From assembly GCF_029784155.1 (NCBI RefSeq), contig NC_073692.1, positions 154,658,334 through 154,722,333 of the forward strand: a stretch of 64,000 nt of DNA, given 5' to 3'. The notes beneath the pieces are model-generated. The model had not been told where the DNA came from, did no database searches, and saw nothing but the letters and a program-made list of their open reading frames with translations. Below are positions 22,598 through 33,674 of the stretch, piece after piece; within the stretch, counting starts at the first letter, position 1; every line of letters starts with the position of its first letter. Source of the stretch: Uranotaenia lowii (taxonomy: Eukaryota > Arthropoda > Insecta > Diptera > Culicidae). Position numbers and translations under genes: made by a program.

Positions 22598-23327
22598 GGG
22601 GGGGGTAGGGTCTAACGGGTATAAAAAAACACCATTTTCACGATTTTTTTCTAGAGCTATCGTTCAAACAAATGTATTCAAATTTTTTGCATTATACAAA
22701 GCATTGTTAAAAGAACATTTAGTAATTTTTTCGTAGAAAAATATTGAAAAATGAGCCGGTGACGGAGCATTTTCGAGGATGCCTTTTAGAAAACAGGATT
22801 TGCGGTGGACACTGTATCTCAGCACAGAATCATCTGAATTCAAAAAATCAGAGCAAAATATTTTTAATAGATGTTTTTCTGGACCCCAACGTTTTTATTT
22901 AACTTAAAAATATTTTTATGAAATTTTTGTGGCTGTTTGAAGTAAAAACTACGATTTTTCACTTAAAAATCCGCCATTTTTCACCTATAAAATCTCCTCA
23001 AAGTAAAAAAATTCAAAAAAGAAAAACGTTGGGGTCTGGTATTTTATATGTAGAAACTATGTTCCAAATTTGAAAAGAATCGGATAAGTAGTTTTCAAAT
23101 GACGATGTCCACGGACTTTAAAAATGTGCTTTCGAGAAAAACGCGTTTGAAGTTTCTGCTCTTGCTTTCTTGCAGTATTAGATAGGAGGAGATAAAGGCC
23201 TATAACTTCTACAGTTTTGCTTCAATTGACTTGAAAATTTGACACAACATTCTTGAAATGTTTTACAATAAGAAAATAAAAAAATAAAAAAATCGATTTT
23301 TTGAAAGTGTTTGACCCTACCCCCCCC
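22598..23327. mobile_element. piggyBac-type MITE, 730 bp, TTAA target site, G-rich ends
   Basis: TTAA at 22594-22597 and 23328-23331 flanks TIRs GGGGGGGGTAGGGTC (15 bp). Copy A has a single TTAA at the matching place (near 20793), so this is an insertion in copy B. No coding capacity. Confidence 0.9.
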
Positions 23328-24606
23328 TTAAGAACAAATAAAATAACTTCTCCTAGAGAAATTGATATATGGATATTGTTTTAAATTTTTAAAATAAGAG
23401 TAGATTAGCTGAAAAATATTTGGAGTACTAGCTGCAAAAATGGTTATTTATCATTTCCCTTCATCTTAAATTACTATTAACATTATTATACAGTTCAAAA
23501 TATGTCGACTGGAAAAGAAACGCAGCTGCCAGATCAAAATCAGTTGCTTGGACTCACAATGAAAACTCCTAGAAAAATTTGTAGCATCCAAACATCTGTA
23601 ACCAAAGAAAACACTCAACTGCTGAGCATAGAACGTTTACATATATCCAGAAAAAAGTAAATTTTACTTGTTCAATCTGTAACATGAGCAAGGATAACGA
23701 TAAAATTAAATAATAAATATGACTCTAGAACAAATTTATCTTACATTAAAGTGCTTCTGAAATAAAATCTTTGGTGCTTATTCTGCGAGTCACGTGACGT
23801 GGATTTGTCGGGTCAACATGATTTGACGTCAGTGAAAGTCGCCGGCGCTGATAGCGATGAAAACTCCGGTTTGTGGATTCGGCAATAAAAATAATTGAAT
23901 GGTTTTATGACGCTGTTAAAAATTTTAATTGAATGTCACATACGAATTATTTCATAATGATTTAAACAAAAAATAACCTCTAAAAATTATTCTTTCAATT
24001 CCCTATAAATTGATTTACATAAATATTATTTTCTTTCCTATCCATAAAGTTTTTTCTCAGTGTAAATCGCATCCCGTTCGTCGCGTGCACTGTGAACGAT
24101 CCTGAAAAATGTTCGCGCGAAATTCATTTCAGGTTCATTCAAAAATCGCTCGCTCGCTCGCTCGCGTGCACTGTGTTTCTGCCCTTAGATGGTTTGAGGA
24201 TAACGATGTAGATTTCGTTGAGAAAGATGTTATCCTACCAAACTGCCCTCAGCTTCGCCCCAAAGAACGATATTGGGCTATCGTCAAGAGAGTTTTCAAG
24301 AAGGATTGTAAGGCCAACATTACCATGGCTTTTTTCAAGAAAAATTGGAATGCTGCGGCCAAGAAGTGTGATCAATCAGAATGAAACGCGTCAAGTCGAA
24401 AGTCCAAGAATATTACCGATAATTACTTTTTTACTTGTATATCTTTATAAACTGTAAGAATAAGCTTTTTAAAACACTTCCGAACTGTTTCTTTGTTTGA
24501 ATCATCAATAAAATTTATACAACGAAAAAAATGTGTTTATAACTTAGTTTCGATACACTTCTTAGTTTCTCTCGCTAATCCAAAATTTTTGAGGTAAATG
24601 ATTTAA

Positions 24607-24987
24607 GATTGCCCGGTTTTATCCGGGTTTGCCCGGATATTTGATACAAAATTTGTGAACAGTCCGGCTCGGCTCAGTTGCCCAGATTTTATTGAAAAAT
24701 GCCCGGATTTTGCCGGATTTTTTTTCACTTTATTTGGCAAATTAAACAAAAAAAGCCTAACACACGATTTCATTTCTATATTTGAATGTTGATGAAAAAA
24801 ATATTTTTTAAATATTATTATTTTGATTTTTGTTGAGTAATTTCTGGGTTTTTACAAAATTTGCCCGGATACTGTCCGGATTTATTGTGGTCAACTTAGA
24901 TATGAAATGCACGGATTTTGCCAGGGTTTAGAAGAAAATTGCTCGGATTGTCCGGCCCGGATACGTTCTGAAAAATTATGGCAACCT
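24607..24987. repeat. MITE-like repeat rich in CCCGGAT motifs
   Basis: About 380 bp in which GCCCGGAT/ATCCGGG motifs recur at least six times on both strands. It ends in GGATACGTTCTGAAAAATTATGGCAACC. The layout suggests a non-autonomous DNA element, but I could not confirm TIRs or a TSD. Confidence 0.45.
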
Positions 24988-24990
24988 TAA

Positions 24991-25690
24991 TTTAAATCAA
25001 CCCCCTAGCAACTTGACGTTTCCCATACAAATCGTGTGTGCCAGTTTTTTCTGGTTCTCTGGTTCTGTCAAATCGAAAATCGAGCTACTCAACATGTCGG
25101 AAGGACCCATATTGAAATATGTTTTCTGTTACTGGTTCAATAACTAAAAAAAAGTTTTGAATTTGGAACTTTTTGCTATGTTTTATGTGAAGTGAATCTG
25201 TTTTCAAAAGTTTAGTCTAAGAAAACGAGTAGAGTGTTAATTTGTGTGTCCTACATAAGGTATAAAAGTTCTGGACTGCTTTAAATATATTACTGATATC
25301 CAGTAGTTTTTTGGGACAAGTTTACCTTCCACCGAAACTGTTGAAGACACTCAAGCACAATAAATGTAAAATACAACATAACCCTATCAATCATTAAGAG
25401 ATTGCCATAAGTTGCGATGCACATGAACATTTTAAAATAACAAAACAATCACATTATAGCAGAACTTTTGCCATTTTATAGAAAAACTGTTCCTTCACAA
25501 TATATAAATCGGTAGAATATTGAACAAGATTAACAATTTTGGTTAAAACTTTTTTTATTCATTCGAAAGTTATGAATTTGCCTGATTCGCACTACATTTA
25601 ATAGTGTGCCCTTTCCATATATATCTGCGATTTTGAAACAGACACACGAAACTCGACCGAACTGGCAAGTTGCCAGGGGGTTGATTTAAA
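24991..25690. mobile_element. MITE, about 700 bp, with TTTAAATCAACCCCCT inverted ends
   Basis: The left end TTTAAATCAACCCCCTAGCAACTTG and the right end are inverted copies over about 25 bp with one mismatch (A/G). The target duplication is uncertain because the ends are themselves palindromic (TTTAAA). No coding capacity; superfamily not assigned. Confidence 0.75.
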
Positions 25691-25740
25691 TGTACTCTTT
25701 TTGGGTCGCAGGATATGATAACCCTAGCTTAACCCGTTAA

Positions 25741-26214
25741 TTTAGTTTATTTTCTTCATGTATTCAAACCACTCTAGTAACATTTGAAATCCATTGACGG
25801 TGGCTCGTAACACGAGTTTTTCCGAATGGATAGTGTGCCTCACAACCTCCTGGAGCAACGAATGAGATGACTCCGATCAGTTTATTATCGAAAACAACGG
25901 GACCACCTGAGTCACCCGTGCAGGTATTCTCTCCCGATAATCCAACAGTACACAAAGTGGAGGAGGTGATATAGTCCCCAAAATATAAGGCGCAATCATC
26001 ATTAGAAATTACCGATGCACTGGCGTACATCAAATCCTTAGACAGGCTAGTGGAGGTATGGAGGTTTCCCATGTCCCACAACGTACGCCTGGTAGTCTTC
26101 GAACTGGTTCGATTCTTCAATGCTTGGTAAACTGACGACTTTAACGTAATCTGTTGAGAAAGTTTTAGAGTTTCAATCATTTTGAATAGGATGTGGTACT
26201 TTATCATTGTTTAC
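25741..26214 (-). pseudogene. Chymotrypsin-like serine protease, C-terminal half, decayed
   Basis: On the minus strand, segments of an S1-family protease appear in different frames in the right order. They are a segment around ETLKLS, where families have the NDIAL block with the catalytic Asp; YVKVVSLPSIEESNQFEDYQ; then YASASVISNDDCALYFGDY; and CTGDSGGPVVFD with the catalytic Ser. Frame changes near 26150 and 26080 separate them. A 3' splice site (TTTTTACAG) at 26215-26220 marks the start of this exon. The His-containing first half is absent nearby. Secreted digestive proteases of this kind form large families in mosquitoes; this is a truncated, frameshifted relic. Confidence 0.8.
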
Positions 26215-26219
26215 CTGTA

Positions 26220-27120
26220 AAAACAAGGTCACTGCTAAGCAGTGATTGAATTTTGCTGAGCATGAATTGATCAACCATACTGCAAGATTCAAAAACAATG
26301 ATGGCTGCGGCAGTGGCTCCAATGGAATTTAATTTGACAAATTTAATTTAATTTCAATTAAGATGACATTGGAGATTGAGAATATTTTTTATATATTAAT
26401 GACATATGTGCAATATTGAAATATAGGTATTAGCTAAAATCAATGTTTTAAAGTTAAAATAATAACACTCCATTTGCATCGTAAGTTGAAATACGTCAAA
26501 TGATTTTATAACAAAAAAGTTGGAACGTCAATTTAAGAAATCCCAAATAAAACAACAAAACAAACGTCAATTTAAGAATTGATCAATCAGTTAACAGTGA
26601 TATTTTAGACAAATTAGACATACAACAACTGATTTGGTAGGTATGGGATGAATAAACCCAAGAGGCTTAAAATCCCAAATAAAACAACAAACAAACAAAC
26701 TGATTTGGTACGTTGAACTGACATCGCATTTGCTCAGTTTGAGATTGATAGCCATTTCACAAGACATTTTTCCTCGCTTTTATAAGCTGTTTTTCGTATT
26801 TCTAATGTTTCCAACAGTTAATTTGATTTTGTTTTATAAATTTGATGATCACTTGAATAAAAATCATCAAAATTGGTTCTCTATAATCCTTCAACAAAAT
26901 AACTGAATTCAGACTAAAACATTTAACTTGAAAAAGAAAGTTTAATTTGTTTCAAACTGCATGTTTAGCAACACTGGCCCTGATGTCAACAATTGCCGTC
27001 GACAGTAGAAAAATTTTTCATTGCAACAACTCCAAAGAGGAAATAAGGCCGCTGGTAAGTTAGATGTGCAAACTGGAATGCTTGACAAAGCTCGGCAATA
27101 ATTGATTTTTTTTTTTACAG
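26220..27120. other. Non-coding interval
   Basis: No gene seen. A short segment AAATCCCAAATAAAACAACAA occurs twice (about 26538 and 26671), a local duplication of about 20 bp or more. Confidence 0.4.
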
Positions 27121-27985
27121 AAACAAAGACCGGCTTGATCCACAACAGATGCAAATAATGATTGGTGACGTATGCCAGGAACTGTTGAAGGCACATCACG
27201 AAAGAAAGAAAAAGAATCGGAACAGACCTGGATCGTTTCAACTATGGCCCCTGGAGTGCTCCCCGGTTTGTTGAAATTATGGCGGCTGTGCCATACGAGG
27301 CCAACCCGATTTTACTTCCCAAACCGGACTGCTAGTAAGGTGAGTTATTTTTCTATTTAATGAGAAATTTCCAAAATTATAAAATCAAACTTCCCATTAC
27401 TATTTCAGATTCTGGTGGTGGCCGTTATGTGTAACCTATATCGCTGCCCGGCAACATTAGTGAGTACTATCCCGGCGGACTGTACAGTGGCTTCGAATAT
27501 TCCACCCAGAGCTACACTGGATACGAGGAGCAAAAAAAAAACTGATCCTGGAAGAACGCCCAAGATGGCGGAAGGCGTTCAGGTACGGGGCATTCCAATC
27601 GTTTGCTTCGAAAAATATCATCAACATTCAGGTGATGCATTTCATCAGTCCCAAAGAAGGCCAATAAGCCAGCTCAGACATCCAGCGCGAAATGAGGAAA
27701 ATTCCGATGAATAATATCAACCAATTTGTGGCTCCCGACGATGCCGAAGGCAAACTTTATAGCTAGCATTTTTCCCTGCAGGTAAGCAGAAATTCGAAAT
27801 AAAATCAGACCAATTCTAGCTAACATTTTCTGTTTTGATTTTATATCGCTTACAGGCAAAAACCCTTATTTATTCGCGGCAACTGGAGGAAGCAATCGGT
27901 TGTATAAGGGCCATCCCATGCATGAACCGCAATCAATACTTGCTTTTCCAAATCGCTGATGACGGCTCACTGCAAGTGAAAATTA
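27121..27985 (+). pseudogene. Decayed multi-exon host gene, product not recognised
   Basis: Coherent protein-like blocks appear in order on the plus strand, separated by intron-like DNA with good acceptors (ATTACTATTTCAG at about 27408, TATATCGCTTACAG at about 27856). Block 1 (27133-27330) reads DRLDPQQMQIMIGDV, then after a frame change NYGPWSAPRFVEIM. Block 2 (27409-27770) reads LPGNISEYYPGGLYSGFEYS, loses frame in an A-run at 27532, then reads RYGAFQSFASKNIINIQVMH, a stop, and DIQREMRKIPMNNINQ. Block 3 (27857-27960) reads LIYSRQLEEAIGCIRAI and NRNQYLLFQIADDGS. At least four lesions rule out a working gene. I do not recognise the family. Confidence 0.55.
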
Positions 27986-27989
27986 TATT

Positions 27990-29940
27990 TTAAAATGTTT
28001 TAATATAGCATAGAAATTATAACATGTACATTCGAAAAAAAAAACAGAAATAAAATTTGAAAATTTTAATTTAAAAATTTATTATTTTTGATTGAATCCT
28101 TAAATCTCACACTAAAAGAAACAAATCTGGATGGCAACACTGGAATAACGGTCAAAAAAATTAGTAAACTGGCAACACTGTCTGGTGGCTGCACTCACAC
28201 TAATGCACTTATTTTCGACAAATTAAAATAAGGATGTGTGTGGAAATGGTCATTCTGAAACGGGAAAATTCATTCCAAGTAGAATCGGCTGGGCCATTTT
28301 CTACTTGGCTGCCTGCAAAAATTCTACTAGAATTCTACTAGAACTGCTACTAGAATTCTAGTAGCCCTTGTAGAATTTTTATTAAGCGGGCGTGTGGGAG
28401 AGCTATGATAAATGTTAAAGTTAGGCCATTTGTTGTTTGACTATATTCGAATATGTATTCATTTTTCTTTAAACATCAACATACGAGCACGCATTAACCA
28501 AAAACTTTCCGGTCGTTCTTACACCCACCATCCGCCCCGTCGTCTTCATGGCTATTTTAGCCGTACTTTTCAATTTTCTGATCGTTTTCTTTCATTTAAC
28601 TTTAGAAAACTTCAGATTCTGCTGGTTGGATAGCTCTATTTTTCGAAGCAAAAGCTATGTTCTAAGACTTTAGTACACATCCGCTAAGCAAATGTTTATT
28701 CATACCAAACTAAGCAAATGCTTTGGTCTTTTGCTTTGCTTGATTTCGAGCTAAGTAAAAGCTGCCGAAGCAATTGCTAAACCTTATTCATACCACTAAA
28801 TGTCATTTGGTTTATTTCTTTCACATTTCTTTGCAATGCACATAGTATAGACCAGGTCTTTTACTCTCCACTTTCGAATACTCATTGAGGTAATTAGTAA
28901 ATAGCAAATCAATCAGTGCTCTCCTAACGCTGTTAAAACATTTCCTAACTTTAGCAATTTTAAGGTGATTAACTACCACGACTAATCCGTACAGTGGATT
29001 CCCATGGGTCACGGCGGGGGTGCTTGTTAGAATGATTTTTTTTTATTATTAAAGGCCAATTTACTGGTTACAAGTTTTTCTGTGCCGAGGATCAAATTAT
29101 GAATACTAAGGGAATGAGTTGGAAGGGGAAATGGGAGTTGGGAGGCATTTGGAGTGTTTGATGAAACCACTTGGGAACAGAGGTTTCCACTATTTTTCTC
29201 AAAATTTAAAGTTTACGCGTTTTTCAGATATTTACGATGCAAGAGAAAAAGAAAAAAATAATTTTGCACAGTTTCCTTCAAAATCCATCATAATCAAATT
29301 GATACCTGACAAAACCGTTGATTATTCAAAGAGTTACTGTGTGTAAGAGGTGGAAAAGTATGCAAACACTGTCAAAAATGTCGACAAAGTTCAAATCAAG
29401 CATTGGAGTGAAGCACATGATCGGCAACTACGGTTAAGGGTCATCAGAAAAGTCAAGTCTCATATCAGAATTTTAAATTTTCAATAAGCGAAAAATTAAC
29501 GGTAGATCGCTGAAATGTCCAAAAATTTTATCTCCGATAAGCTGAAAGTGTTGCCTAGTAATGAGTCATTCGATCATAACCTCAAACAACAATTTTTTGC
29601 TTGTTCCAGAGCTCGTAAGCTGTATAGTCGGAACGGAGACTATGGGACGGATGTTTCCTGATGAACGATAAAACTTATGAAATACCCTATTTTATACAAA
29701 TTCCAGCGTTTGAATCCTATAGCATGTCTGCACATGGGAAGGTCCAGAGTACATTAAAGTATGTTTTTCACTTCCATCTGTACCGTTGAACCTGTATCGT
29801 TGTTGTTTACCGGAGCATCGTATCGTTGCTGTGTACCTGCAGCAACATTTTACATTATTTATTTTATCCTTACCTGTTTTTCAATCAGCACTTTTCAAGG
29901 CTAAAATTATTTTCATTTTCTTTAATTCATATTTTTCTCT
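27990..29940. other. Non-coding interval
   Basis: No gene recognised. At 28318-28366 the unit TCTAGTAG/CTACTAGA is repeated in direct and inverted form. At about 29034-29160 a T-run followed by a G-rich stretch may be the 3' end of a truncated minus-strand LINE, but no coding part supports it. Confidence 0.35.
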
Positions 29941-30173
29941 TTTCTTTCCAGCATGGGGAAGTCATCGGCCGGCTCAAGAGTCGGAAGAAAACGGATTGCC
30001 GAACCTAATTCAGGTCCATAGCTCAAAAAAGTTGAAATTTCCAATTCATTCGATGTCCTTCATAACATCGGTGATTAGGAAATATTCATATTTAATTCTG
30101 ATAAGAGTACTAAGAAACCATCTTCTTCTTATACTCTTAAAAACGAAAAGGTTCCACCAATTACGATTAACAA

Positions 30174-30473
30174 TTGTGTCAACAATTTTGGAAAAGTTGG
30201 AGAGTTCAGTACCTAACCAATCTACAGAATCGCACTCGTTGGATTGTGCAGCGACGGAACATCACTGTTGGTATGATGGTTCTTCTGAAGGAAGATAACA
30301 TTCCCCCATTGAGATGGCCTCTGGGTAGAGTTGTTGAAGTTTTCCTGGGCAACGACGATAATGTTCGCGTAGTAACCGTACGTACGAAGGATGGTACCTT
30401 CAACAGAGGAATCTCTAAAGTTTGTGTGTTGCCAATTAGAGACAACGAAGATACGTCGGACAAGGTAGATTAA
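30174..30473 (+). pseudogene. BEL/Pao polyprotein C-terminus (DUF5641-like)
   Basis: A 99-codon frame reads FWKSWRVQYLTNLQNRTRW, then VGMMVLLKEDNIPPLRWPLG, then VRTKDGTFNRGISKVCVLP. These are the conserved blocks after the integrase core in BEL/Pao elements. No protease, RT or integrase core precedes it, so it is a 5'-truncated remnant. The first codon is not a natural start. Confidence 0.85.
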
Positions 30474-31078
30474 AAAGCCAAATTGGAATGGAGTGACTGT
30501 TTGAGTGGAAAGCGCCTTGTCAGTTTATGCCAGTTTGGAAATGGCTAAGTTTAAAATGTTTCGCTGAATGTTTTGTTTATTTGTTTATGTTTTGAACAAT
30601 GGTTTGTTAGTTTGGTACTCGTTCAACGGCTAAGGCGGACGACGAATGAGGTGGTTTTTATTTAAAGAATTTGACCTATTATGAGCTCCAATCCGTTGAA
30701 CATCAGTGGTCCGTGATCTACCTCAGAGTCTTGAACTGATCACTCAAGCTCGTTTGGATACCTGATGACGGTTGTAGATTTTCTGGCCAGAAATCTACAA
30801 AAGATGACGGACTGGTTCCTCAACACAAAACATCGTACAATTGGAAATGGACCCCAACCTTTGGTTGCATTCGTCGTATCCAGGAATTGCCGAAGAAGGA
30901 TTTTGTGTTAAAAAAGGTCTAAGTGTAAAGAAAAAAAAAATGGGCTCATCACCCTACTATGATGATAGTTATTGTTTAATTTGTATTGTATAACGTAGAG
31001 TAATATTAGTTTGTAAAATGTTTAAGTTTTGTATTTCAATTATTGTTTGAAATCCGGTTGGTTTCAAGGGGGGCGGAA

Positions 31079-31395
31079 TGTTTGATAATGATAATAAGTT
31101 TAATTTTTTGCGCACCCCTAGTGAAATGTCAAATCATGAGCGGAGTGACTCACGAACTCACCGCTCACCAATTCACCGTCTCTCTTTATGCTGTGTTTGG
31201 GAGAGACGTAAACAAAGAACATAATTGAATACAGTTTAGTTTACCTACCAACCAACAGCAGTGTCGACGCGTTTTCTAACCGATCCGAAACACCAAGTCC
31301 GGGCAAAATAAAACTTTCCCCCACGGTCGAATACGGGAATAAAGTGCAATCGAAGTGCAGTGTGACCGATCCCTTCCCAGTAATTAGTGTTTACA
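31079..31395 (+). repeat. Probable 3' LTR of the truncated BEL/Pao element
   Basis: Begins TGTTTGATAATG directly after a polypurine tract. A plausible end is TTACA at 31391-31395. There is no second LTR in the window to confirm the right border. Confidence 0.5.
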
Positions 31396-31489
31396 GTCCA
31401 CAAGTTTAGTTTTTGAGGGTGATCGAGAACAAATAATTATAGAAGGAATGCCAGATGCATGCTTTGCGACTGATTCGATCATGAAAAAT

Positions 31490-33434
31490 CTAAATGCCTT
31501 TTTGGTGGTGATAAACCACAATCAGAATTTTTCAAGTGTGCGAATTGCGCAGGTAATCATTCCTCGAGTTCTCACTTGGCTTATTTTCCCAATAAATGGA
31601 AAAATGCCAAAGTAACTTCAATTTTGAAACCTGTAAAAAGTGCTTCAGAGCCTTCAAGTTATCGACCAATTAGTTTGCTCCCTTCTTTAAGTAAACTATT
31701 TGAGAGAGTTATTTTGAATAGAATGATGATTTACATTAATCAGAATTCTATTTTCCCTGATAAACAATTTGGTTTTCGTCAAGGAAATTCTACTACACAT
31801 CAACTTTTGAGTGTAACTAATATGATTAACCTTCCCATGCCGTTCGGGTCAATATGACCCGAAGCGCACATTTAAAATCTCTTTATCATCATTCCAATAT
31901 ACTGAAGAACTAGGAATTTTGACAGACCAAGTATGTTCTATGAAAATAATGATCAAATTAACGTCAAAAAATTGAAATTTGAGTTTTGAAAATCGGTTCA
32001 TTGGGAAATGAAATACAGCTAAGCAAAGCAAAAATTGGATATCGATTTTTTAAAGTTAGATTTTTTTCTACCGGAAGATCTGAGATAGCGGTCAAAATTT
32101 TCATTGAACCCCAACATATCTATACATTGTCGGATAGATGGATTCTTGGCGATTTCAAACATCAATGAAACACTTAAATACTGAAAAGCTGTCAAAAGTT
32201 ATGAGCATTTTAAAAATAAAATTGATTTTTCGGACTTTTTACTTTCTGAACCAGTTTCTGATAACTTGGTAATACATATCGACTTTATTTTAAAATTTTG
32301 AGCAATAAGAACACAATACCTACACAATGAATATAATATCATCAAAATCGGTTAACATTTATAGCCAGGAGAACGAAATCAAACTACAACTCAAATTTCC
32401 CCAAAACGGATATTTTGCGAACGGCATGGGAAGGTTAACGCTAGCAAATTTGAAGGTTTTTCAACTGGTGTTGCTTTTCTGGATATTGAAAAAGCTTTTG
32501 ACAGTGTTTGGCACAATGGTTTAGTAGCTAAATTAGCTCGATTTGATTTTCCCGTATATCTCACCTAAATTATTCAAAATTATTTGACTAGCCGAACCTT
32601 ACAAGTAAGCTATCAAAATGCATGCATTGAAAGGACACATATTAGAGCTGGTGTCCCTCAGGGCAGTATACTTGGGCCAATTTCATACAATATTTTTACT
32701 TCTGATCTTCCTGATGTACCAGAAGGAAAAGGTAGAAGATTATTTGCTAATGATACTTTGCTTTCAGCCAAAGGTCGGAATTTACGGGTGGTACGCAGTA
32801 GATTGCAAAATTTAAACTTCTTTTTGAATTACTTGAAAATGATGAAAATTTCTCCTAACGCTTGCAAAACTCAACTTATTTTATTTCCCCATAAGCCAAG
32901 AGCTAAATTTTTAAAACCTAATGAAAATCATTCCATAACTTTTAATGGGGTTTTATTAGAATGGTCTGATCACGTGAAGTACTTGAGACTTACACTTGAT
33001 CGGAATCTTACTTTCAAAAATCACATTGAAGATATTCAATTTAAATGTAATAAATACACTTAAATTTCTTCATTGAAGATATTCAATTTAAATGTAATAA
33101 ATACACTAAATTTCTGTATTCTCTCATCCACAGGAAATCCCGACTGAACCAGAGAAATAAGATGCTGATCTATAAACAAGTGTTCCGACCAGCGATAATG
33201 TATGCAGTTCCGATTTGGTCTAGCTGCTGCGCGACGAGAAAAAAAGCCATCCAGAAGATTCAGAACAAGGTTCTGAAAATGATTTTGCGGCTTCCACCTT
33301 GGCACAGCACCGAAGATCTTCATCGGATTGCGGGCATTGAGTCGATCGAAGAGATGGCCAACAACATCATCTCCAACTTCAGAGGCAAATCGATGCAGTC
33401 TTCCATCGAAGAGATTCGTTCTCTTTACAATTAG
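31490..33434 (+). pseudogene. Jockey-like LINE ORF1/ORF2 remnant (reverse transcriptase)
   Basis: Near 31500-31570 the zinc-knuckle block FFKCANCAGNHSSSSHL of ORF1 runs in frame into YFPNKWKNAKVTSILKP and SSYRPISLLPSLSKLFERVI of the RT. This indicates an internal deletion at about 31575. The RT continues (FRQGNSTTHQLLSV), is cut by the MITE, and resumes at 32439 with GVAFLDIEKAFDSVWH, the catalytic Asp block. RAGVPQGSILGP follows. The expected F/YADD motif reads LFANDTLL, losing the first catalytic Asp. A 46-bp tandem duplication (33027-33110) shifts the frame before the C-terminal block ending at 33434. Clearly inactive. Confidence 0.9.
31830..32434. mobile_element. piggyBac-type MITE, 605 bp, TTAA target site, in the LINE RT
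   Basis: TTAA at 31826-31829 and 32435-32438 flanks TIRs CCTTCCCATGCCGTTCG (17 bp). A perfect palindrome, TTCGGGTCA...TGACCCGAA, overlaps the inner end of the left TIR (31843-31863). Taking out the element and one TTAA restores the LINE frame (NMIN/ASKFEGF), which confirms the borders. No coding capacity. Confidence 0.93.
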
Positions 33435-33674
33435 TTTAATTTTAGGATAGTTTTTAGTTTTAAGTTTAAAATATTTTTGACATTGCAGGATGTTCTTCTA
33501 CATTAAATATTTGATTGCGCTCAGCAAATTTAAGTCGAATAAATAAATTTTAGTGATTAGTAAACTATAGGGCTCTGGACAGTTCATTATTGAACTGAAA
33601 ACCTAATTTAATGTAATAATGTAATATAAATGTAATGATGAATTGGTACGAATAAAGACATATTTAAAAAAAAA

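Larger units (their letters stand above)
21634..24184. mobile_element. PIF/Harbinger-type non-autonomous element, copy B, 2551 bp
   Basis: Same termini and interior as copy A and same orientation. It is separated from A only by TTA 21631-21633 and followed by TTA 24185-24187. It is longer because it contains a SINE (22071-22266) and a TTAA MITE (22598-23327). Taking these and their duplications away leaves about 1607 bp, close to copy A. Removing A, B and two TTAs rejoins the mariner frame (..STL / RWFEDN..). Confidence 0.9.
19281..24384 (+). pseudogene. ITmD37E-type mariner transposase, broken and split by insertions
   Basis: Starts at ATG 19281 and reads an N-terminal helix-turn-helix-like segment until a frameshift and stop at 19389. 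The main frame resumes near 19428 (GRGRKPGP) and runs through MDDETYVK, with the first catalytic Asp, to about 19940. A 24-nt T-rich insertion and a further shift follow. The second Asp (FWPDLAS) lies at about 20000-20015. The gene is then cut at 20042 by two Harbinger-like elements and continues at 24185 with RPKERYW, the catalytic Glu. Across the gap the Asp-Glu spacing is 37 residues, diagnostic of the mosquito ITmD37E family. The stop is at 24382-24384. Several independent lesions show an old, dead copy. Confidence 0.93.
29941..31400 (+). mobile_element. BEL/Pao element remnant (3' end plus LTR)
   Basis: Consists of a C-terminal polyprotein fragment, about 600 bp of non-coding DNA and an LTR-like end. 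A purine tract AAGGGGGGCGGA (31066-31077) precedes TGTTTGATAATG at 31079. It differs from the intact BEL element at 8455. Upstream, TTTTCTTTCCAG followed by a short ATG frame (MGKSSAGSRVGRKR, from 29953) could be a spliced 5' leader or gag start fused by internal deletion, but this is uncertain. Confidence 0.65.
31461..33672 (+). mobile_element. Jockey/JuanA-like non-LTR retrotransposon, internally deleted
   Basis: A LINE remnant ending in AATAAAGACATATTT plus an A-run at 33664-33672. It starts with an ORF1-type zinc-knuckle segment and passes at once into the RT domain of ORF2, so the endonuclease region is missing. It also carries a TTAA MITE (31830-32434) and a tandem duplication near 33027-33110. 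Confidence 0.85.

Noticed and set aside
28318..28366. CRISPR-like short repeats (CTACTAGAATT units)
   Set aside because: Units are adjacent, partly inverted and without spacers, in a eukaryotic sequence; a simple local repeat.
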